A stretch of 64,000 nucleotides of DNA from Dechloromonas sp. (GCA_016791065.1 JAEUOD010000123.1:1-64000), one strand, 5' to 3'; numbered from the stretch's first letter, positions 1-9,720 are shown. Numbers and translations: made by a program. Notes: a model not told the origin generated them from the sequence alone.

Positions 1-1
1 C

Positions 2-421
2 CCAGCCCCGGCCCCGGTCAGCCCGGCCGCTCCGGCCGGTGCCAGCAACGACATCACCCGCCAGATCAAGGGGTGGGCCGCCGCCTGGGCGGCCAAGGAC
101 TACAGCGCCTACAGCGCCTACTATGCCCGCAGCTTCGTGCCTTGGGGCGGCCTGAGCCAGGAAGCCTGGGCCCAACTGCGGCGCAGCCGGCTCCAGACGC
201 GCGAGAACATTGCGCTCGACCTGCAGGACCTGCAGGTGCAAATGGAAGGAACGGAGCGGGCGCGTGTCGTCTTCCGCCAGACCTACCGGTCGGATGCCTA
301 CAGCGATACGGTGCAGAAGACGCTGGAGATGGTGCGGGTCGGCGGTCAGTGGCTGATCGAGCGCGAGATCTCGGTGCCCTGTGCCGGGAATACCGTGGGT
401 GGCTGCAAGCCGACGAAGTAA
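2..421 (+). CDS. C-terminal part of a Cds6/SnoaL-like domain protein (5' truncated)
   Basis: The reading frame is open from the window edge to a TAA at 419-421, so only the last ~139 residues are seen. It begins with a Pro/Ala-rich linker (PAPAPVSPAAPAG). An NTF2/SnoaL-like fold follows: ITRQIKGWAAAWAAKDY, a YYARSFVPWGG stretch, then alternating strands ending in GGQWLIEREIS. This resembles the C-terminal domain attached to L,D-transpeptidases of the Cds6 group, but the catalytic part lies outside the window. The tail contains two cysteines (VPCAGNTVGGC) that could form a disulphide if the protein is exported. A strong hairpin terminator follows. Function beyond the domain type is inference. 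Confidence 0.6.
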   Translation, partial: PAPAPVSPAAPAGASNDITRQIKGWAAAWAAKDYSAYSAYYARSFVPWGGLSQEAWAQLRRSRLQTRENIALDLQDLQVQMEGTERARVVFRQTYRSDAYSDTVQKTLEMVRVGGQWLIEREISVPCAGNTVGGCKPTK

Positions 422-440
422 TCGGTGCGTCCGAGCAATG

Positions 441-470
441 AAAAGGCCATGCCCGGAGGCATGGCCTTTT
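441..470. terminator. bidirectional intrinsic terminator
   Basis: A 13-bp perfect stem (441-453 with 458-470) closes a 4-nt loop. It has an A-run on the left and a T-run on the right, so it can end transcription from both the upstream gene and the convergent response-regulator gene. Confidence 0.85.
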
Positions 471-492
471 TGTGTTTATGGCGGCTTGAGAC

Positions 493-1200
493 TCAGGCCG
501 CTTCGACCGGCGCGATGAAGACGTAACCCTGCGAGCGCAGGGTCTTGATGAAGCCGCTGCCGTCGGCTTGCTGACCCAGGATGCGCCGGATCTGGCTGAC
601 ATGAACGTCGATGATGCGGTCGTAGGGAATGTATTCCCGCTTGAGCACGCGCGACAGATGCTCGCGCGACAGCGGTTCGAACGGATGTTCGAGGAAGGCG
701 GAGAGCAGGGCGAAGCCCGAGACGCCCAGTGGTGCCGGCTTGCCGTCGGCCTTGAGCAGTTCGCGCGAGGCGGTGTCCAGCGTCCAGTGGCCGAAACGCA
801 GGCGGCGTGCGTCACCGCGTGCCGCAGCGCTCTGGCGCGTCTGGCTGCGTCGGAGCAGGCCGCGGACGCGGGCGAGCAATTCGCGCATGTTGCAGGGTTT
901 GGGCAGGAAGTCGTCAGCGCCGATCTCGATGCCGATGATGCGTTCAATCTCGTCGGAGCGCGTCGAATGGATCAGGACCGGGATTTCCGATTGCTGGCGC
1001 AGTTGGCGCAATAGCTCCATCCCGTCGGCATCGGGCAGGCTCAGGTCAAGAATGATCAGGTCGGGGCGGGATTCCAGCAGGCGCCACATCGACGCGCCGT
1101 TCTCGGCGAAAATACTTTCGATTCCTGCGGTAGCCAATGTCGAACCAAGAACGTGGCAGGTCGCCGGGTCGTCCTCGACGATGAGCGCAGTCTGACGCAT
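493..1200 (-). CDS. OmpR/PhoB-family response regulator
   Basis: 235-residue two-domain regulator. The receiver domain (about 1-118) has the acidic pair E9/D10-D11, phospho-acceptor D52 (LIILDLSLPDADG) and the conserved Lys in FLPKPCN. The C-terminal winged-helix domain ends in the usual recognition helix and wing (YDRIIDVHVSQIRRIL, then SQGYVFIAP), so it should bind direct-repeat DNA as a phosphorylated dimer. No kinase is adjacent on the same strand. The nearest candidates are the divergently transcribed phosphorelay genes beginning at 1384, which may supply phosphate through Hpt proteins. The target genes are not evident. Confidence 0.88.
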   Translation of the reverse strand: MRQTALIVEDDPATCHVLGSTLATAGIESIFAENGASMWRLLESRPDLIILDLSLPDADGMELLRQLRQQSEIPVLIHSTRSDEIERIIGIEIGADDFLPKPCNMRELLARVRGLLRRSQTRQSAAARGDARRLRFGHWTLDTASRELLKADGKPAPLGVSGFALLSAFLEHPFEPLSREHLSRVLKREYIPYDRIIDVHVSQIRRILGQQADGSGFIKTLRSQGYVFIAPVEAA

Positions 1201-1383
1201 ATACGTTAGTCATAGCCGGGCATGAAGAAGGGCGAATTGTAAACCAATGAAAAAGCGGGAGATAATCAAATTGAACCCGGTGTTAGCTATTTCGCAATAC
1301 GCTGCTCATCAATAAACTAGCATCACACCGCTTTCCGGGTGCTCTCGCGGTCTCCCCGAATTTTCAACCTGCCAGCCGACGCC

Positions 1384-1761
1384 ATGTCCGACCTGCCGAC
1401 ACTTGAAGCCTTCGATGTGCCCGATGCGGTCGCCCGCATGCTCGACCAGCCGGCGATCTGGCGGCAGGCGCTGGTCTTGTTCGTCCGTCACTTCGCCGAC
1501 TGGGAGGCTGCCTGGACGAACTGCGTCGGGCGTGATGCCGAAGAAGTGCAGCGCGTCCACGCCTTGCGCAGCGGCGCCGCCAATGTTGGCGCCAAGGACC
1601 TGGCGGTCGTGGCCGGGCAACTCGAAGATGTACTCCGGCATGGGGGCGGCCAGGCGGCATCGGTCGACGCGCTGCGCCGGCAACTGCGCGAGGAGTATGG
1701 CCGGGCCTGGCGCGCGGCTGCGGCGTTTTGCCGGCATGCTTCCCCGGAGGCGATGCCATGA
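1384..1761 (+). CDS. Hpt-domain phosphotransfer protein
   Basis: 125-residue all-helical protein with a histidine phosphotransfer signature: H59 in [13 protein letters not shown], followed by a predicted helix ([12 protein letters not shown]). Such proteins carry phosphate between receiver domains. The start at 1384 is preferred over 1339 because the extra N-terminus is unlike the family. The stop overlaps the start of the next gene (ATGA at 1758-1761), implying translational coupling to the hybrid kinase. That kinase already carries its own C-terminal Hpt, so this free Hpt may serve another receiver, for example the REC-only protein at 4528 or the regulator at 493. Confidence 0.75.
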   Translation: MSDLPTLEAFDVPDAVARMLDQPAIWRQALVLFVRHFADWEAAWTNCVGRDAEEVQRVHALRSGAANVGAKDLAVVAGQLEDVLRHGGGQAASVDALRRQLREEYGRAWRAAAAFCRHASPEAMP

Positions 1762-4514
1762 ACGGCGGATCGTCCGGAACATCGCTGCGTTCGCGCCTGA
1801 GCGGCATACACGCTCGCGTTTTCTGGCCAGTCATGGCGGTGTTGGCCCTGTCCATCGCGCTGACCAGCGGCGGCTTGGCCTGGCGGGGCTTGCTCGAAGC
1901 CGGGCAGACCCGGCTGGCCTATCTCGGCCAGGCGCTGACGCCAGCCCTGCTGGCCGGCGATGCCAGTGCTGCCGGGAACCTGCTCGTGTCGCTCAGCACG
2001 CTGCCCGGAAGCGGCGCCGTCGCCGTCTTCAGGCAAGACGGGGCACCTTTCGTCGCGGTCGATAGCGATGGTCGGCTGGAATCCGATCCCGAGCCGCTGG
2101 CCGAGGCCGCGGCGGGGCACAGCATGGGCGGCGGTGCGCTGGTTTTCGTGTCGCCGCTGGTTGCGGATGCCAAGACATTTGGCTGGTTGCGCCTGCACAC
2201 CGAACCCGCAAGCATCTATCCGCCGCTTCTGCTTCTGGTCGGTCTGCTGCTGGCGCAGGTTGCGCTGGCCGTGGTCGTCATGGTGCGGCTGCAGGCACGT
2301 CGGGTTGATCGATTGCTTTCACCGCTGAAAATGTTGAGCCGGAACATGGCCGAAGCCTCGGGCGGTCGCCTAGACATTCGCGCCGCACCTTGCGGCGTGC
2401 GCGAGATCGACCGCCTGGCCGATGGTTTCAACCAGATGATCGACCAGATCCGCGAACGCGATCACTGGCTGACCAGCCACCTGGGCAATCTCGAACAGAG
2501 CGTCGCCCAGCGCACCCGTGAATTACGGCAGGCCAAGGAGGCTGCCGAAGCCGGCAGCCGGGCCAAGAGCGAATTTCTGGCGACGATGAGCCACGAAATC
2601 CGGACGCCGATGAACGGCGTCCTCGGCATGACCGAACTGCTCAGCCACACCCGCCTGGAACCGACGCAACGCCAGTACGTCGAATCTGTCGAGCGCTCTG
2701 GTAAGCACCTGCTGGGCATCATCAACGACATTCTCGATTTCTCGAAAATCGAGTCGGGTCGTCTCGAACTTGAAGCGGCCGATTTCGACCTGCGCCTGTT
2801 GCTCGACCAGTCGCTGGAAATGTTCGCCCAGGCTGCCCGCCAGAAGGGGCTGCTCCTGCACGCCGATTTGCCGGCCGGGCCGCTGGCGGTACGGGGGGAT
2901 GCCCTGCGCCTGCGCCAGGTGGTGACCAATCTGCTGGCCAATGCCATCAAGTTCACCGAGCACGGTCGGATCGTCCTCGGCCTGAGTGTCCGCGAGCAGG
3001 AGGGGGATGTGCTGGGCCTGAACCTTAGCGTCAGCGATACCGGCATCGGCATTCCCTCCGAGGCCCAGGAAAAGATCTTCGAGCATTTCGCTCAGGCCGA
3101 TGGTGCGACCAATCGGCGCTATGGTGGTACCGGCCTCGGGCTGGCGATCTGCCGTCGGCTCATCAACATGATGGGGGGGCAGATTTCGGTGCAGAGCGTG
3201 CCGGACCAAGGGGCCTGCTTTACTGTCGAGTTGCTGCTGCCCCGCGGGCAATCCGTCGCGGTCGAGCAGGCGGGCTGCGCAATCAAGTCCGGCCGGGTCT
3301 TGGTGGTCGATGACAACCCGCTCAATCGCGACATCCTGCTCGAACAGGTCCGGCGGCGCGGCTTTCAGGCCGAACCGGCGAGTTCCGGCCTGGCGGCGAT
3401 CGCCATGGCCCGGAGCGCGCTGGAAGAGGGCGAGCCGTATGCCCTGCTCATTCTCGACATGGAGATGCCGGACCGTTCAGGGCTCGACGTGGTCGGGGCG
3501 CTGCGCGCCGATCAGCGGCTGGCGGCGACGCGCATTCTCATTCTGAGTTCAGGCGGCGAACTGCCGGGGGTGGAGATTCGGAGTCATCTGGATATTTCCG
3601 CCTGCCTTGCCAAACCGGTCGATAGCGCGGGCCTGATGGCGGCCGTCGATGCAGCGCTCACCCGCCGTGCGTCCATCGCTGTATCGGGCGGGGCGGAAGC
3701 GGCTTCGCACCGTCGCCTGCGCGGGCATGTGCTGCTTGTCGAGGATAACGAAAGCAACCGGATTGTCGCCCAGACCCATCTCGAACGTTTCGGGTTGCAG
3801 GTCGATACGGCCGAGGACGGTCAGCAGGCCCTCGATCGCCTCGAAACAGGACATTTCGACCTGGTCATGATGGATTGCCAGATGCCCGTGGTCGATGGCT
3901 TTGCCGCGACCGCCGCGCTGCGCCTGCGGGAGACGGCGGGCGGGAGCCATCTTCCGGTCGTGGCGCTGACGGCCAATGCCATGCAAGGCGATCGTGAGCG
4001 CTGCCTGGCAGCAGGCATGGACGATTATCTGGCCAAACCCTTTAGCGGCGACGAGATGTTCGCCGTCCTGACGCGCTGGCTGCCGCTGGAACGCCGGCGT
4101 GAGCCGGGTCCGTCGTCGACCTTTGTTCCGGGAGAATTGGCTGAACCGGCCGATATTTCGGGGCCGCCGCTCGATCCCGTGGTGCTCGAGAATATTCGTT
4201 CGCTGGCGCCCGAGAAGGCGAACGAGTTGGTTCGCCAGCTGATCGGGGCCTACCTTGTGGCGGCCGGGCGCGAGTTGGAGCGTTTCGAACGCGGGTTGCT
4301 CGACGAGGCTTCGGTAGTCGTCGCCGCCGCTGCCCATGCGCTCAAGTCGAGCAGTTTCAATGTCGGTGCGATCAATCTGGCCGAGCGTTGCAAGGCGATC
4401 GAGCAATTGGCGCGCGAAGGCATGCTGGCCGAGGTGCAGCGTCGTGCCGAGGGCCTGCGGGCCGAATGGCTGCGGGTCGAGCCGGCCTTACGCGACATGT
4501 TGGCAGGGCTTTGA
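1758..4514 (+). CDS. BarA-like hybrid sensor histidine kinase (HAMP-HisKA-HATPase-REC-REC-Hpt)
   Basis: 918-residue membrane sensor. TM1 lies at about residues 18-38 and TM2 at about 155-178, enclosing a small periplasmic domain, followed by HAMP. HisKA has phospho-acceptor H279 ([15 protein letters not shown]). The HATPase shows the N box ([12 protein letters not shown]) and G boxes ([16 protein letters not shown]). Receiver 1 has D567 ([10 protein letters not shown]), receiver 2 has D706 ([10 protein letters not shown]), and the C-terminal Hpt has H860 ([13 protein letters not shown]). This is the full internal phosphorelay layout of BarA/ArcB-type kinases. The ATG at 1758 overlaps the upstream Hpt stop, so I use it rather than the in-frame upstream codon at 1728. 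The ligand is unknown. A REC-only gene follows 13 bp later. Confidence 0.9.
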   Translation: MNGGSSGTSLRSRLSGIHARVFWPVMAVLALSIALTSGGLAWRGLLEAGQTRLAYLGQALTPALLAGDASAAGNLLVSLSTLPGSGAVAVFRQDGAPFVAVDSDGRLESDPEPLAEAAAGHSMGGGALVFVSPLVADAKTFGWLRLHTEPASIYPPLLLLVGLLLAQVALAVVVMVRLQARRVDRLLSPLKMLSRNMAEASGGRLDIRAAPCGVREIDRLADGFNQMIDQIRERDHWLTSHLGNLEQSVAQRTRELRQAKEAAEAGSRAKSEFLATMSHEIRTPMNGVLGMTELLSHTRLEPTQRQYVESVERSGKHLLGIINDILDFSKIESGRLELEAADFDLRLLLDQSLEMFAQAARQKGLLLHADLPAGPLAVRGDALRLRQVVTNLLANAIKFTEHGRIVLGLSVREQEGDVLGLNLSVSDTGIGIPSEAQEKIFEHFAQADGATNRRYGGTGLGLAICRRLINMMGGQISVQSVPDQGACFTVELLLPRGQSVAVEQAGCAIKSGRVLVVDDNPLNRDILLEQVRRRGFQAEPASSGLAAIAMARSALEEGEPYALLILDMEMPDRSGLDVVGALRADQRLAATRILILSSGGELPGVEIRSHLDISACLAKPVDSAGLMAAVDAALTRRASIAVSGGAEAASHRRLRGHVLLVEDNESNRIVAQTHLERFGLQVDTAEDGQQALDRLETGHFDLVMMDCQMPVVDGFAATAALRLRETAGGSHLPVVALTANAMQGDRERCLAAGMDDYLAKPFSGDEMFAVLTRWLPLERRREPGPSSTFVPGELAEPADISGPPLDPVVLENIRSLAPEKANELVRQLIGAYLVAAGRELERFERGLLDEASVVVAAAAHALKSSSFNVGAINLAERCKAIEQLAREGMLAEVQRRAEGLRAEWLRVEPALRDMLAGL

Positions 4515-4527
4515 AAGGTCGCCCGGA

Positions 4528-4902
4528 ATGATCCGACTCCTGGTCGCAGATGACGATCCGACGGTCGCCCTGCTCATGCATGCAGCCCTCGATGGCGACG
4601 GGTTCGCCGTGACGGTGGTCGATAACGGCCGTGCGGCGCTCGAATGTTACTTGGGGACGTGTTTTGATCTCGTCCTGCTCGACGTCGAGATGCCCGAGCT
4701 GGACGGCTTTGCAGTGGCAGCCGGGATTCGTCGCAGCGCCCGGCCCACGACACCGATCGTGCTGGTGAGCAGCCACGGTGATGCGGTATTCCTGGCTCGT
4801 GTCGCCGCGCTTGACGCGGACTATCTGGCCAAACCCCTTGCCTGGTCGACGCTGGGGCAGCGCTTGCGCAAGCTGCTGCCGGGAAAGCCATCGTCGCCCT
4901 GA
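4528..4902 (+). CDS. single-domain (REC-only) response regulator
   Basis: 124 residues comprising one CheY-like receiver: acidic cluster ADDDP at 8-12, D52 in LLDVEMPELDG, Thr/Ser switch region VLVSSHG, and conserved Lys in YLAKPL. There is no output domain, so it would act by protein contact or as a phosphate sink or shuttle. It lies 13 bp after the hybrid kinase on the same strand and completes a three-gene phosphorelay operon (Hpt, hybrid kinase, REC). The start at 4528 follows the kinase stop directly. A longer frame beginning upstream inside the kinase gene is not credible. Confidence 0.85.
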   Translation: MIRLLVADDDPTVALLMHAALDGDGFAVTVVDNGRAALECYLGTCFDLVLLDVEMPELDGFAVAAGIRRSARPTTPIVLVSSHGDAVFLARVAALDADYLAKPLAWSTLGQRLRKLLPGKPSSP

Positions 4903-4922
4903 GCGGACTCGGGCGTGCTGTT

Positions 4923-7136
4923 TCAGTATTCCTGGAGCATCGCTATTTCCGTGTCGGCGTGGCGCAGGCGGATCGCCAGGGAGCGGGAAATGGCTGTGAG
5001 CAGCGTGAGGGCCAGTTTTTTGTGTTCCTCGGCCAAAGCGTTGTACTGCTCCAGGGAGAGGACGAAGAATTCGGTTTCGGTGGCGGCAACCGCATCGTTG
5101 CCGCGTGGACGCCCGTCGAGGAAGGCGAGCCCGCCGAAGAAATCGCCGCGCCCGAAGGTGGCGATGTGGCGGGTGCGACCGGCGCCGAGTGGCGCGAAGA
5201 TTTTTACCGAACCGCGCCGGATCAGATAGATCGCGTCGCCCGGTTCGCCGCGCGAGTAGACGGCGCTACCGGCGGCATAGGTCCGGCGTTCGAGCCGGGT
5301 TTCGAGGTCGGCCAGGGTCTCGTCCTTGCGATTCTTGAACAACTCCATTTCACCGAGTTGCAGCGCGGTTTCACGTACCGGCTGGGCGCGCTCTTCCTCG
5401 CCGAGAATGCGGTCCTCCACCCATTCGATGGCGCTGTCCAGTTCGTTGAAGAGGCGGACCGTCTCGGTGTTCTCCGTCACCCCGGTCTGGTCGAGGAATT
5501 CGCGCAGATTGCGGCCGTTCGGCAGTTTTTCGCGGACGTTGGAGAGCAGGAGCAGGGCCTTGCGCTCGGCCAGCGCGTCGCGCACCTGGTGCAGCATGTG
5601 CGCCGCCGTGACATCGACCGACTGGACACGCTTGAGGTCGAGGATGATGAAACTGCGCGTCTTGATTTCCGGTTCGAGCAGGCCGTAGAGCTGCTGCGTG
5701 GTGCCAAAGAAGAGACTGCCCTGCAGCGCGAAGATGACCGCCTGGTCGCCCTTCTGTTCGAGGATGCGGGTTTCCGATTCGGGACGGTGCCAGTTCGAGG
5801 ACATCTGATTGACGTAGAACTTGTGGCGGACGACCGTGCCGCCGATCTGCTCGCGCAGGAAGAGGATGATGGCCATCGCCACGCCGACACCCGAGGCGGC
5901 GATCAGGCCGATGGTCAGGGCGACGACGACGACCGCGACGACCACCGCGAAATCGAAGACGGTGGCCGGAGACTGGATGAAGCGCAGGGGCTCGCGGTCG
6001 ATCATGCGGACGCCGACCGCGATCAGGATGCCGGCCAGCGCCGGCACAGGTATCCAGGCGATGAAGTTGCCCAGCAGCAGGGCGAAGACGAGGGCGGCGG
6101 TGCCCTCGACAAGCCCCGAAGCGCGGGTCGTCGCGCCACTCGACAGGTTGATCAGGGTGGCACCCATGGTGCCGGCGCCGGGGATGCCGCCAACCGACGA
6201 CGAGGCGACGTTGGCGATGCCTTGGGCGACCAGTTCGCGATTCGGGTTGTGCTGGCTGCGCGTCATCTGGTCGAGCACGACGCAGGTTTTCAGGGTGTCG
6301 ATCGAGAGCAGGATGGCCAGCGTCAAGGCGCTGCCCATGAGGGCCGCGACCTGGGAGAGGCGCAGGTCGCCGATCTCGTGCCAGCGCCCGCTGATCGAGG
6401 CCAGGTAGCCGTCGCTGCTGGCACCGAGCGGGCCGATGACCAGCGGGTTGTCGGCCAGTTCGAGTAGCGAGGCATCCTGCATGGCCAGCCCGGCGAAGGT
6501 CAGGCCACCGGCCAACAGGCCGAGGATGGTGCCGGGGAGTTTCCGGGTCAGGCCCGGGCCGAGCAGCATCGCCGCGATCGTTGCGCCACCGATGGCAACC
6601 GCTCGCCAGTCCCAGAGCCACGGCGAGACGAGGACATGGTGCCAGGCGGTACCGCTCTCGGCGCCGACCAGCTTGCCGATCTGGCTGCCGATGATGATCA
6701 GGCCGACGCCGGTCAGGTAGCCGCTGACCACGGGGTAGGGAATGTACTTGATCAGGCGCCCGATGCCGACGACACCGAACAACACCTGGAAGAGGCCGGC
6801 CAGAATGCCGAGCATGAGCAGCATGAGGATGACGTTGCCTTCGGGCACGCCGTCGGCGACCAGGCTGATGGCGAAGGCGGAAAGCACGGCGGCAGCGGGG
6901 GCGCAGGGTGCGCTGATCAGGCGGTCTGTGCCGCCAAGGATCGAGGCGACGAGGCCGATCACGGTGGCGCCGACGATGCCGGCCAGGGCGCCAAGCGCCG
7001 CATGGCTGGGGCCGATGGCACCATAGACCGTGACCCCGAAGGCGATCGCGGCAGGCAGGGCGACCAGCATGGCGGCCAGTCCGCCCCAGAAGTCGCCGGT
7101 CATGTACAGCTTTCTGAGAAAGTCGCGCATCCCCAA
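4923..7136 (-). CDS. SulP-family anion transporter with STAS and cyclic-nucleotide-binding-like domains
   Basis: 737 residues. The N-terminal ~430 are very hydrophobic and match the SulP/SLC26 transporter core: the start GDFWGGLAAMLVALPAAIAFG, the ISAPCAPAAA segment, and GGIPGAGTMGATLIN. A STAS domain follows (about 450-570, with FIILDLKRVQSVDVTAAHML). A C-terminal cNMP-binding-like domain (about 600-737) contains GEPGDAIYLIRRGSVKIF and the cassette FFGGLAFLDGRPRGNDAVA. In cAMP/cGMP binders the cassette reads FGE; here the Glu is Gly, so a canonical cyclic nucleotide may not bind. Substrate (bicarbonate, sulfate, dicarboxylate) cannot be told from sequence. It is convergent with the REC-only gene. 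Confidence 0.85.
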   Translation of the reverse strand: MGMRDFLRKLYMTGDFWGGLAAMLVALPAAIAFGVTVYGAIGPSHAALGALAGIVGATVIGLVASILGGTDRLISAPCAPAAAVLSAFAISLVADGVPEGNVILMLLMLGILAGLFQVLFGVVGIGRLIKYIPYPVVSGYLTGVGLIIIGSQIGKLVGAESGTAWHHVLVSPWLWDWRAVAIGGATIAAMLLGPGLTRKLPGTILGLLAGGLTFAGLAMQDASLLELADNPLVIGPLGASSDGYLASISGRWHEIGDLRLSQVAALMGSALTLAILLSIDTLKTCVVLDQMTRSQHNPNRELVAQGIANVASSSVGGIPGAGTMGATLINLSSGATTRASGLVEGTAALVFALLLGNFIAWIPVPALAGILIAVGVRMIDREPLRFIQSPATVFDFAVVVAVVVVALTIGLIAASGVGVAMAIILFLREQIGGTVVRHKFYVNQMSSNWHRPESETRILEQKGDQAVIFALQGSLFFGTTQQLYGLLEPEIKTRSFIILDLKRVQSVDVTAAHMLHQVRDALAERKALLLLSNVREKLPNGRNLREFLDQTGVTENTETVRLFNELDSAIEWVEDRILGEEERAQPVRETALQLGEMELFKNRKDETLADLETRLERRTYAAGSAVYSRGEPGDAIYLIRRGSVKIFAPLGAGRTRHIATFGRGDFFGGLAFLDGRPRGNDAVAATETEFFVLSLEQYNALAEEHKKLALTLLTAISRSLAIRLRHADTEIAMLQEY

Positions 7137-7189
7137 CCCCGATTCAATTTGGTTTTTTCAGGGATGTTAAACCTTCCTTGCCGCGACTG

Positions 7190-8497
7190 TCAGGGGGGCG
7201 TCGCTAGGAGTGACGATGAATCGCTTGGTTTCGGCCAACGCATGCGTGCAATAGTCCCCTGTCCTTCGTTGGTGCTGATTGAGAACTGCCAGTCCAGTCT
7301 GGCGCAGACCCGGCTGACGATGGAGAGGCCAAGGCCGTGTCCCGAACTGTGCTCGCCTTTGACATGCCGCTTCACCAGTTCCGGAAACCGCTCGTCGGGA
7401 ATGCCGATCCCCGTGTCGATCACCTCAAAGCAGTCCTCTCGCAGGCAAACGCAAATGCTTCCCTGGCGGGTGTGGGCACAAGCATTTCTAACCAGATTGC
7501 TGACCAGGACATAAACCAGCGAGCGTTCGGCTGGCAGGATGGGAAAGGCACGGAAATCAGTCTTCAGTGTGACGTCCCGGCCGCTTAGCGATGGCAGGCA
7601 GTCAGCGGTCGCCTCTTCAATTACCTCGGCGAGGCTGCAGGCAAGGTCGCTCTCAGGACGCTCTTCGCGTCCAAGCAGCAACATGGCTTCTAGGATTTGG
7701 CCCATCCGGGCAGCGTGACGCTGGATGACTTCTATGCGTTGCTGTGCCATCGCCGGTTGTCCGGGAAGTTCGGCGAGCACTTCGGCCGCACCCATGATGA
7801 TCGCGACTGGGGTGCGGAGTTCGTGGCTGACATCCGAAGCGAAATAGCTTTCGCGCTGCAGGACGCTGTAAAGCCGGTGTGCATAGCGGTCAAGCTCGCG
7901 AGCCAGATGGCCGATTTCGTCCTGCGGGTAGTCACCGGTGGCAAAGCTGGCGTGCTGTTCAGCTAGTTCGGGGGCGGATGCCTTGCTTGTCACCTCGCCG
8001 AGCAGGCGCAGGATCGGCTGCAGTACCTTGCGCGAGAGGTAATGACCGAACAGAAACGAAACTGCAGTCATCGCGATGGTTGCAATCAGCAACATCAGTG
8101 CGATTTGCTGCAGGTTGCTGCTGATGTAGGAGCGGTCGTACAGCAGCGTAAAGGGCTTTCCCTCGACATCGGAGACCAGTACGCTGAATTCCGAAACATC
8201 GATACTGCGGATTTCGATTGACTCGTCGCCAGGCGGTAACGGGCGGATGCCGCGAAGACGTTCGTCCGGCAGGAAGTAGCCGCGAATGAGGGCGCCGTTT
8301 GCAGGGCTGGCCTGAGGATTGACTGCGTGGCGGTAGCGGAAGCTTTCCAGTTCCGTGTGCAAGGCTCGCCGAATGGCGCGTTCCTCGATTTCGGCCAGCA
8401 GGCCGAAGGTGATCAGACTGAGCGTTGCGCTGACGATGAAGCCCAGCAGCAGAAACGGCTGGACCAGTTTTTCGCGCAGACTTTCATACGGATGCAT
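7190..8497 (-). CDS. two-component sensor histidine kinase
   Basis: 435 residues. TM1 lies at about 13-34 and TM2 at about 130-151, enclosing a ~95-residue periplasmic sensor region. A HAMP-like linker follows, then HisKA with H225 (ASDVSHELRTPVAII) and a HATPase with N box (LVRNACAHT), G1 (DTGIGIP) and G2 (GHGLGLSIV). There is no receiver or PAS domain. Its start lies inside the preceding regulator gene (14-nt overlap), so the two are one operon and almost certainly a cognate pair. Both follow the symporter genes on the same strand, which suggests the sensor monitors the transported solute or its metabolism. That link is inference. Confidence 0.9.
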   Translation of the reverse strand: MHPYESLREKLVQPFLLLGFIVSATLSLITFGLLAEIEERAIRRALHTELESFRYRHAVNPQASPANGALIRGYFLPDERLRGIRPLPPGDESIEIRSIDVSEFSVLVSDVEGKPFTLLYDRSYISSNLQQIALMLLIATIAMTAVSFLFGHYLSRKVLQPILRLLGEVTSKASAPELAEQHASFATGDYPQDEIGHLARELDRYAHRLYSVLQRESYFASDVSHELRTPVAIIMGAAEVLAELPGQPAMAQQRIEVIQRHAARMGQILEAMLLLGREERPESDLACSLAEVIEEATADCLPSLSGRDVTLKTDFRAFPILPAERSLVYVLVSNLVRNACAHTRQGSICVCLREDCFEVIDTGIGIPDERFPELVKRHVKGEHSSGHGLGLSIVSRVCARLDWQFSISTNEGQGTIARMRWPKPSDSSSLLATPP

Positions 8498-9176
8498 TGT
8501 CCTGCGCCATGCGATAACCGAAGCCTCGTACCGTGTGGATCAACTGGCGTTCGAAGGGTTTGTCGACAGCATTACGCAGTGCATGCATATGAACGAGCAG
8601 GGCATGTTTGTCGCCCGCTTCATCTCCCCATATCTCACGGAAAATGGCTTTTTGCAGGACAACGTTGGGGGCATGTCGCATCAGTAGCGCCAGAATGCGG
8701 GTCGGAACCGGCGAGAGGGTGATCAACTGGCCGGCGCGCTCGATGCGCATGGTGCCGAGATCGAAGCGCAGATCACCGACCGACAGAACGGAACTTTCGG
8801 ATTCAGGTCCGGCCCGTCGGATCAGTGCTCGAATCCGGGCGTCCAGTTCCCGCAGGGAGACGGGTTTCACAACATAGTCGTCAGCACCAAGATCGAGTGC
8901 CGATATCTTGATGTCGACGTCGTCTTGAGCGGTCAGAACGACGATGGGGCTTTTGCCGTACATCTCGCTGCGAAAGCGCTTGCAGATCGAAATGCCATCG
9001 ATCCCCGGGAGGTTCAAGTCGACCAATATCAGGTCGTAACTTTCCTGGCCCAGCAGATTCAGTGCGGAGTAGCCGTCGGGGGCATAGTCGGTGACATAGC
9101 CCCGGAGTTCCAGGTAATCGACGAGATTGCGAGCGAGGTCGCGGTCATCCTCGATAATCAATAAGCGGTGGGGCAT
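8484..9176 (-). CDS. OmpR-family response regulator, partner of the downstream kinase
   Basis: 230 residues. The receiver has E9/D10/D11, phospho-acceptor D53 (LILVDLNLPGIDG) and the conserved Lys in DDYVVKPVSL. The C-terminal winged helix runs from about 130 to 225 (LLMRHAPNVVLQKAIF, then VRGFGYRM). It overlaps the kinase gene by 14 nt. Regulators of this family bind direct repeats spaced 10-11 bp. The DNA upstream of the symporter operon contains six TTGAT motifs at exactly that spacing (11906-12011), so this protein is my leading candidate for binding them. It may belong to the same transcript, although hairpins at 9654-9703 could separate it. Confidence 0.9.
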   Translation of the reverse strand: MPHRLLIIEDDRDLARNLVDYLELRGYVTDYAPDGYSALNLLGQESYDLILVDLNLPGIDGISICKRFRSEMYGKSPIVVLTAQDDVDIKISALDLGADDYVVKPVSLRELDARIRALIRRAGPESESSVLSVGDLRFDLGTMRIERAGQLITLSPVPTRILALLMRHAPNVVLQKAIFREIWGDEAGDKHALLVHMHALRNAVDKPFERQLIHTVRGFGYRMAQDNASV

Positions 9177-9267
9177 GGCGAAATGGGTATGAGGGTTCGG
9201 CGACCAATGGTAGCCGAGCCCTCTGCGGACGACAACGCGCCGCCCGCGATGGAACAGCGAAGCGCTC

Positions 9268-9633
9268 TTAGCCGGTTAATCCCTTGCGCTGGCCAAAGGT
9301 AAAGGGGTGTGCCTGACGGCTGAGCGCAAAGCTGGCGAAGAATTTGCACCAGATGGTCGAACCACCGATAGCCGTCCAGGTATCGTATTCGAGGGCGCCC
9401 GAGAGTACGCCGAAGATTGTGGCCAGCGCGATGCCGCCGGCAATCAGATTGATCGCCGCCTCGAAAGGGGCATAGCGCGCCGGGTTGGCGGGAGGAATGC
9501 CGCGCTTGAGGGCGACCTCCGATAAATCCTTGTGAACGACGATGCGCCAGGCGCAGCGCAGCCAGAAGAAGGCCATTGGGAACAGGGCCAGGAAAAGAAT
9601 CCAGGTCATGGCAACGCTGACATCGAAAATCAT
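9268..9633 (-). CDS. small membrane protein of unknown function in the symporter locus
   Basis: 121 residues with two clear hydrophobic segments (about 8-27, VAMTWILFLALFPMAFFWL, and about 62-82, AINLIAGGIALATIFGVLSGA). Between them is a cytoplasmic-type loop rich in basic residues. The C-terminus contains WTAIGGSTIWCKFFASFALSR. A good ribosome-binding site (GAGAGG) precedes the ATG. I do not recognise a family. It sits between the symporter gene and the kinase/regulator pair, all on the same strand, so it may be an accessory subunit or signalling partner of the transporter. That is inference from position only. Confidence 0.6.
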   Translation of the reverse strand: MIFDVSVAMTWILFLALFPMAFFWLRCAWRIVVHKDLSEVALKRGIPPANPARYAPFEAAINLIAGGIALATIFGVLSGALEYDTWTAIGGSTIWCKFFASFALSRQAHPFTFGQRKGLTG

Positions 9634-9653
9634 GTGGACCTCTCAAAGGATAG

Positions 9654-9703
9654 GCCGCCCGTTGCCGGGCGGCATTCAAGGCCAGCCCCGAACGGGACTG
9701 GCC
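9654..9703 (-). terminator. two stem-loops downstream of the symporter gene
   Basis: Two adjacent GC-rich hairpins lie between the symporter stop and the next gene: a 7-bp stem (9654-9660 with 9667-9673), and one closed by a 6-bp stem (9680-9685 with 9698-9703). Neither has a T-run on the minus strand. They could protect mRNA ends or cause partial termination, setting transporter expression above that of the downstream genes. Confidence 0.35.
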
Positions 9704-9720
9704 GAACAGCAGTTTGAAGC

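Noticed and set aside
4959..6467. 502-residue open frame on the plus strand
   Set aside because: Antisense shadow of the SulP transporter; composition is unlike a protein.
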